From Enterovirga aerilata (GTDB lineage: Bacteria; Pseudomonadota; Alphaproteobacteria; Rhizobiales; Beijerinckiaceae), in assembly GCF_013044135.1 (NCBI RefSeq), contig NZ_JABEPP010000002.1:248001-312000 (forward strand): 64,000 bases of DNA. Direction: 5' to 3'. The notes under the pieces are model-generated. The model searched no databases, was not told the DNA's origin, and saw nothing but the letters and a program-made list of their open reading frames with translations. A program made the position numbers and the translations under genes. The stretch's first letter is position 1. Each line of letters starts with the position of its first letter. Shown here piece by piece: positions 61,156 to 64,000 of the stretch.

Positions 61156-62209
61156 GGCGGCACCCGGCGCGGGCGGCCTCCCGCATCCGCGCGAGCGCAG
61201 GACTCTCGTAGGCCATGTAGAGGCCGAGCGGAGCTTCGCCGAGGCGATCGCATCCGGCCGTCTGCACCACGCCTGGCTCATCGGGGGGGCGGAGGGGATC
61301 GGGAAGGCGACGCTGGCCTACCGGGTCGCCCGCCGGCTTCTCGCAAGCGCGGACGAGATCCGACCGGGCGAGGGCGCGCTCGCGGTCGACCCCGCCGGCC
61401 GGACCGCGCGGCAGATCGCGGCGGGCGCCCATCCGAACCTCATCGTGCTCGATCTGGAGACCGCCTCGGCCGACGTGGAACGGCCGCCCGCCAAGACGAT
61501 CCCGGTGAAGACGACGCGGCGTGCGCTCGCCTTCTTCGGCACGACGGCGGCCAATGGCGGCCATCGGGTGATGATCGTCGACTCGGCGGAGGACCTCACG
61601 GTGCAATCCGCCAACGCGCTCCTGAAGACGATCGAGGAGCCGCCGCCGCGCTCGACGATCCTCGTCGTCGCGCACGCGCCGCAGCGCGTCCTGCCGACGA
61701 TCCGCTCGCGCTGCCGCAAGCTGAACCTGAGCCCGCTTCCGCAGGCGCAGGTCCTCGAGATCCTGCGCTCGTTCGGACCGGACGCGCTTGCGGGCGGGGA
61801 GGGCGGTCCGGAGCTGGTCGAGCGCGCGGCGGAGAGGGCCGAGGGGTCGGTCGGGAGGGCGCTCGGCCTGCTCGACCCGAAGCGCCAGGCGGTCCTCGAC
61901 GAACTCGCTTCCCTGCTGCAGGCCCTGCCCGATCCGCCCATGCTGCGCGTGCTGAGCCTCGCCGAGAAGCTGGCGGACCGGCGCGCCGAAGGCACGTTCG
62001 AGCTGGCCCTGGATGCGGTCCAGCTCTGGGCGGCCGAGCGCATCAGGGCCGGTGCGGAGCTCGGGCCGGCGCGCCTTGCGCCCCTTGCGGAGCTATGTGA
62101 GAAGGTCGCCGACGCTGCGAGGTCGGTCGAAACCTACAACCTCGATCGTCGCCCATTCGTCGTGTCGATGTTCGGGGACTTGGCGGAGGTCGTCCGCGCC
62201 GCCGCCTGA
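61145..62209 (+). CDS. holB: DNA polymerase III subunit delta'
   Basis: Clamp-loader subunit of 354 residues, AAA+ fold. 'HAWLIGGAEGIGKATLAYRVARRLL' is the (non-hydrolysing) P-loop region, 'VMIVDSAEDLTVQSANALLKTIEEPPPRST' the Walker B/sensor region ending in the conserved 'EEPP', followed by 'LPTIRSRCRKLNLSPL' with the SRC motif. ATG start inside the end of tmk. Confidence 0.94.
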   Translation: MAAEAAPGAGGLPHPRERRTLVGHVEAERSFAEAIASGRLHHAWLIGGAEGIGKATLAYRVARRLLASADEIRPGEGALAVDPAGRTARQIAAGAHPNLIVLDLETASADVERPPAKTIPVKTTRRALAFFGTTAANGGHRVMIVDSAEDLTVQSANALLKTIEEPPPRSTILVVAHAPQRVLPTIRSRCRKLNLSPLPQAQVLEILRSFGPDALAGGEGGPELVERAAERAEGSVGRALGLLDPKRQAVLDELASLLQALPDPPMLRVLSLAEKLADRRAEGTFELALDAVQLWAAERIRAGAELGPARLAPLAELCEKVADAARSVETYNLDRRPFVVSMFGDLAEVVRAAA

Positions 62210-62236
62210 ACCGGCTCGCGCAATCCAAGGTTCGGC

Positions 62237-63787
62237 ATGGCCGGCGAGCCCTATTACATCACGACCGCGATCTCCTATCCGAACGGCGCGCCGCATATCG
62301 GGCACGCCTACGAGGTGATCGCGTCGGACGCGATCGCGCGCTTCAAGCGCCTCGACGGCTTCGACGTGTTCTTCATGACGGGCACGGACGAGCACGGCCT
62401 CAAGATCCAGCAGACGGCCACGAAGACCGGCACCACGCCGCAAGCTTTCGTGGACGAGATGGCGCCGAAGTTCCGCGAGATGGCCGATCTCCTGAACTGC
62501 TCCTACGACCGCTTCATCCGCACGACGGATGCCGATCACGTCCGCTCCAGCGAGGAGATCTGGCGCCGGATGGAGCGGGCAGGGGACATCTACCTGTCCA
62601 AGTATTCGGGCTGGTACTCGGTCCGCGACGAGGCCTATTTCGACGAAAGCGAACTGACGCTGGCGGAGGACGGCACCCGCCGCGCCCCGACCGGAACCCC
62701 GGTCGAGTGGGTGGAGGAGGAGAGCTATTTCTTCCGCCTCTCGACCTATGGCGAGCGGCTGCTTGCGCTGTACCGCGAGAACCCAGACTTCATCGGCCCG
62801 GACACGCGCCGGAACGAGATCGTGTCCTTTGTCGAGGGCGGCCTGCAGGATCTCTCGATCAGCCGGACGACCTTCGACTGGGGCATCCCGGTCCCCGGCA
62901 ATCCGAAGCACGTGATGTATGTCTGGGTCGACGCGCTCACGAACTACATCACCGGAGCCGGCTTCCCCGACGAGGCGAACCCGCGCTGGCGCTACTGGCC
63001 CGCCGACGTCCACGTGATCGGCAAGGACATCGTGCGCTTCCACACGGTGTACTGGCCCGCCTTCCTGATGTCCGCCGGCCTTCCGCTGCCCAAGCGGGTC
63101 TTCGGGCATGGCTTCCTGTTCAATCGCGGGGAGAAGATGTCGAAGTCGGTCGGCAACGTCATCGACCCGGCCTCGCTCGCCTCGGCCTACGGCATCGACC
63201 AGCTCCGGTATTTCCTCCTGCGCGAGGTGCCGTTCGGGCAGGACGGCAACTATTCGCACGAGGCGATCGTGAACCGCATCAACGCGGATCTCGCGAACGA
63301 TCTCGGCAACCTGGCGCAGCGCTCCCTGACGATGGTGGCTCGCAATTGCGGCGGACAGGTGCCCCAGCCAGGCGACTTCACCCATGCCGACCGCACTCTG
63401 ATCGCCCTTGCCGACGCGCTCCCGGAGAAGGCGAGGGCGGCGATGGAGGGCTTCGCCCTTCACGCGATCCTGGCCGAGATCTGGGCGGTGGTCGCCGAGG
63501 CGAACCGGTACTTCGCGTCACAGGAACCCTGGATCCTGCGACAACAGGATCCAGCCCGCATGGGCACCGTGCTCTACGTCACGGCCGAGGTGCTGCGGGA
63601 GATCGGCATCATGGCCCAGCCGTTCGTGCCGAGCGCAGCCGCGCGGCTGCTGGACCTCCTCGCGGTGTCTGAGGAAGCCCGGAGCTTCGACGCGATCGGT
63701 TCCGGGTCGCGACTGCCCGCGGGCACGCCGCTGCCGGCGCCGGCGCCGATCTTCCCGCGCTACGTCGAGCCGGAGGAGGCGGCCTGA
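62237..63787 (+). CDS. metG: Methionyl-tRNA synthetase
   Basis: Class I synthetase of 516 residues (the short form without the C-terminal tRNA-binding domain). HIGH motif '[17 protein letters not shown]', the KMSKS loop '[14 protein letters not shown]' and '[17 protein letters not shown]' are clear. The CP-domain zinc cysteines of the E. coli type are absent ('[15 protein letters not shown]'), matching the zinc-less class found in this order. An inverted repeat lies within its 3' third. tatD follows 2 bp after its stop. Confidence 0.96.
   Translation: MAGEPYYITTAISYPNGAPHIGHAYEVIASDAIARFKRLDGFDVFFMTGTDEHGLKIQQTATKTGTTPQAFVDEMAPKFREMADLLNCSYDRFIRTTDADHVRSSEEIWRRMERAGDIYLSKYSGWYSVRDEAYFDESELTLAEDGTRRAPTGTPVEWVEEESYFFRLSTYGERLLALYRENPDFIGPDTRRNEIVSFVEGGLQDLSISRTTFDWGIPVPGNPKHVMYVWVDALTNYITGAGFPDEANPRWRYWPADVHVIGKDIVRFHTVYWPAFLMSAGLPLPKRVFGHGFLFNRGEKMSKSVGNVIDPASLASAYGIDQLRYFLLREVPFGQDGNYSHEAIVNRINADLANDLGNLAQRSLTMVARNCGGQVPQPGDFTHADRTLIALADALPEKARAAMEGFALHAILAEIWAVVAEANRYFASQEPWILRQQDPARMGTVLYVTAEVLREIGIMAQPFVPSAAARLLDLLAVSEEARSFDAIGSGSRLPAGTPLPAPAPIFPRYVEPEEAA
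63529..63554 (+). repeat. Inverted repeat inside metG
   Basis: Perfect 10-bp arms CTGGATCCTG / CAGGATCCAG with a 6-nt spacer, in frame in the coding sequence. It resembles the GGATCC units of the intergenic elements near 23 and 52 kb; no function is evident. Confidence 0.4.
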
Positions 63788-63789
63788 CG

Positions 63790-64000
63790 GTGCTGATCGA
63801 CTCCCACTGCCATCTCGACTTTCCCGATTTCGCCGAGGACCTGCCGGGCGTCATCGCGCGGGCCAAGGCGGCGGGCGTCGGGCGTATGGTGACGATCTCG
63901 ACGCGCGTCGCGAAGGCGGCGACCTACCGGCGGATCGCCGAGGCGCATCCGGAGGTCTTCTTCACGGTCGGCACGCACCCGCACAACGCGGCCGAAGAGC
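63790..64000 (+). CDS. TatD-family metal-dependent hydrolase, 5' end only
   Basis: Only the first 70 codons are in the window. The GTG start gives 'VLIDSHCHLDFPDF', the H-x-H metal motif of TatD DNases, followed by 'GVGRMVTISTRV' and 'FFTVGTHPHNAAEE' (third His). TatD proteins are TIM-barrel 3'-5' exonucleases. It lies 2 bp after metG; the metG-tatD order is common. No RBS separates them, suggesting translational coupling. Confidence 0.88.
   Translation, partial: MLIDSHCHLDFPDFAEDLPGVIARAKAAGVGRMVTISTRVAKAATYRRIAEAHPEVFFTVGTHPHNAAEE

Overview
The window is high-GC (about two thirds G+C or more by eye), densely packed bacterial chromosome. Gene content and order point to an alphaproteobacterium of the order Hyphomicrobiales (Rhizobiales). 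The supporting runs are glmU-glmS-recG-sdhE-mfd, secG-pyrG, and rlpA-tmk-holB-metG-tatD, together with an HWE-family histidine kinase, an IalB-family protein, an apparent CtrA box and a TakP-type TRAP system. The closest family is an inference; Methylobacteriaceae/Salinarimonadaceae-like genomes would fit. I see no rRNA, insertion sequence, prophage or CRISPR array. One tRNA is present, tRNA-Ser(UGA).

Layout. 0-5 kb: membrane sensor kinase, secreted nuclease, glutathione transferase, uracil-DNA-glycosylase-like protein and a lower-GC methyltransferase. 4.8-9.1 kb (minus): TRAP permeases (small, large), an ABC-type periplasmic binding protein and a beta-hydroxyacid dehydrogenase, apparently one operon. 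9.2-16.6 kb: moaA, a DUF971 protein, a trehalose-synthase-like GH13 enzyme, secG, pyrG, a DUF350 protein and an O-antigen-ligase-like protein. 16.9-25.1 kb: an HWE kinase; a tight four-gene acyl-CoA operon (ligase, dehydrogenase, hydratase, CoA-transferase) read from 23.0 down to 18.3 kb; thrS. 25.1-29.0 kb: MFS exporter and GNAT acetyltransferase divergent from a LysR regulator, then a solitary TakP-like binding protein that may serve the TRAP permeases 19 kb away. 29.1-32.8 kb: opgG-opgH for periplasmic glucans. 32.9-43.2 kb: cell-wall precursor and DNA-repair housekeeping (glmU, glmS, recG, sdhE, mfd) with three small unrecognised genes in between. 43.2-53.6 kb: a receiver-like protein, a degenerate acyl-adenylate enzyme, IalB, HspQ, a malyl-CoA-lyase-like protein, an AEC transporter, a UbiH-like hydroxylase, quinone oxidoreductase, rimO, allA, an orphan BrnA-like antitoxin and a DUF4399 protein. 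53.6-59.1 kb is the most unusual part: a Ser/Thr kinase fused to a sulfatase-modifying-factor fold, an AT-richer strip, a two-gene module of a small membrane protein plus a trypsin-like protease, tRNA-Ser, then a ParA ATPase plus ribbon-helix-helix partner preceded by a full CtrA box. The window closes with rlpA-tmk-holB-metG and the start of a tatD gene.

Genes that probably act together: opgG/opgH; dctQ/dctM with either the operon-linked binding protein or the distant takP; the ligase/dehydrogenase/hydratase/CoA-transferase set degrading an unidentified carboxylic acid; GNAT/MFS under the divergent LysR regulator; the membrane protein/protease pair; and ParA with its RHH partner. Functions are inferred from remembered family motifs; no database search was possible.
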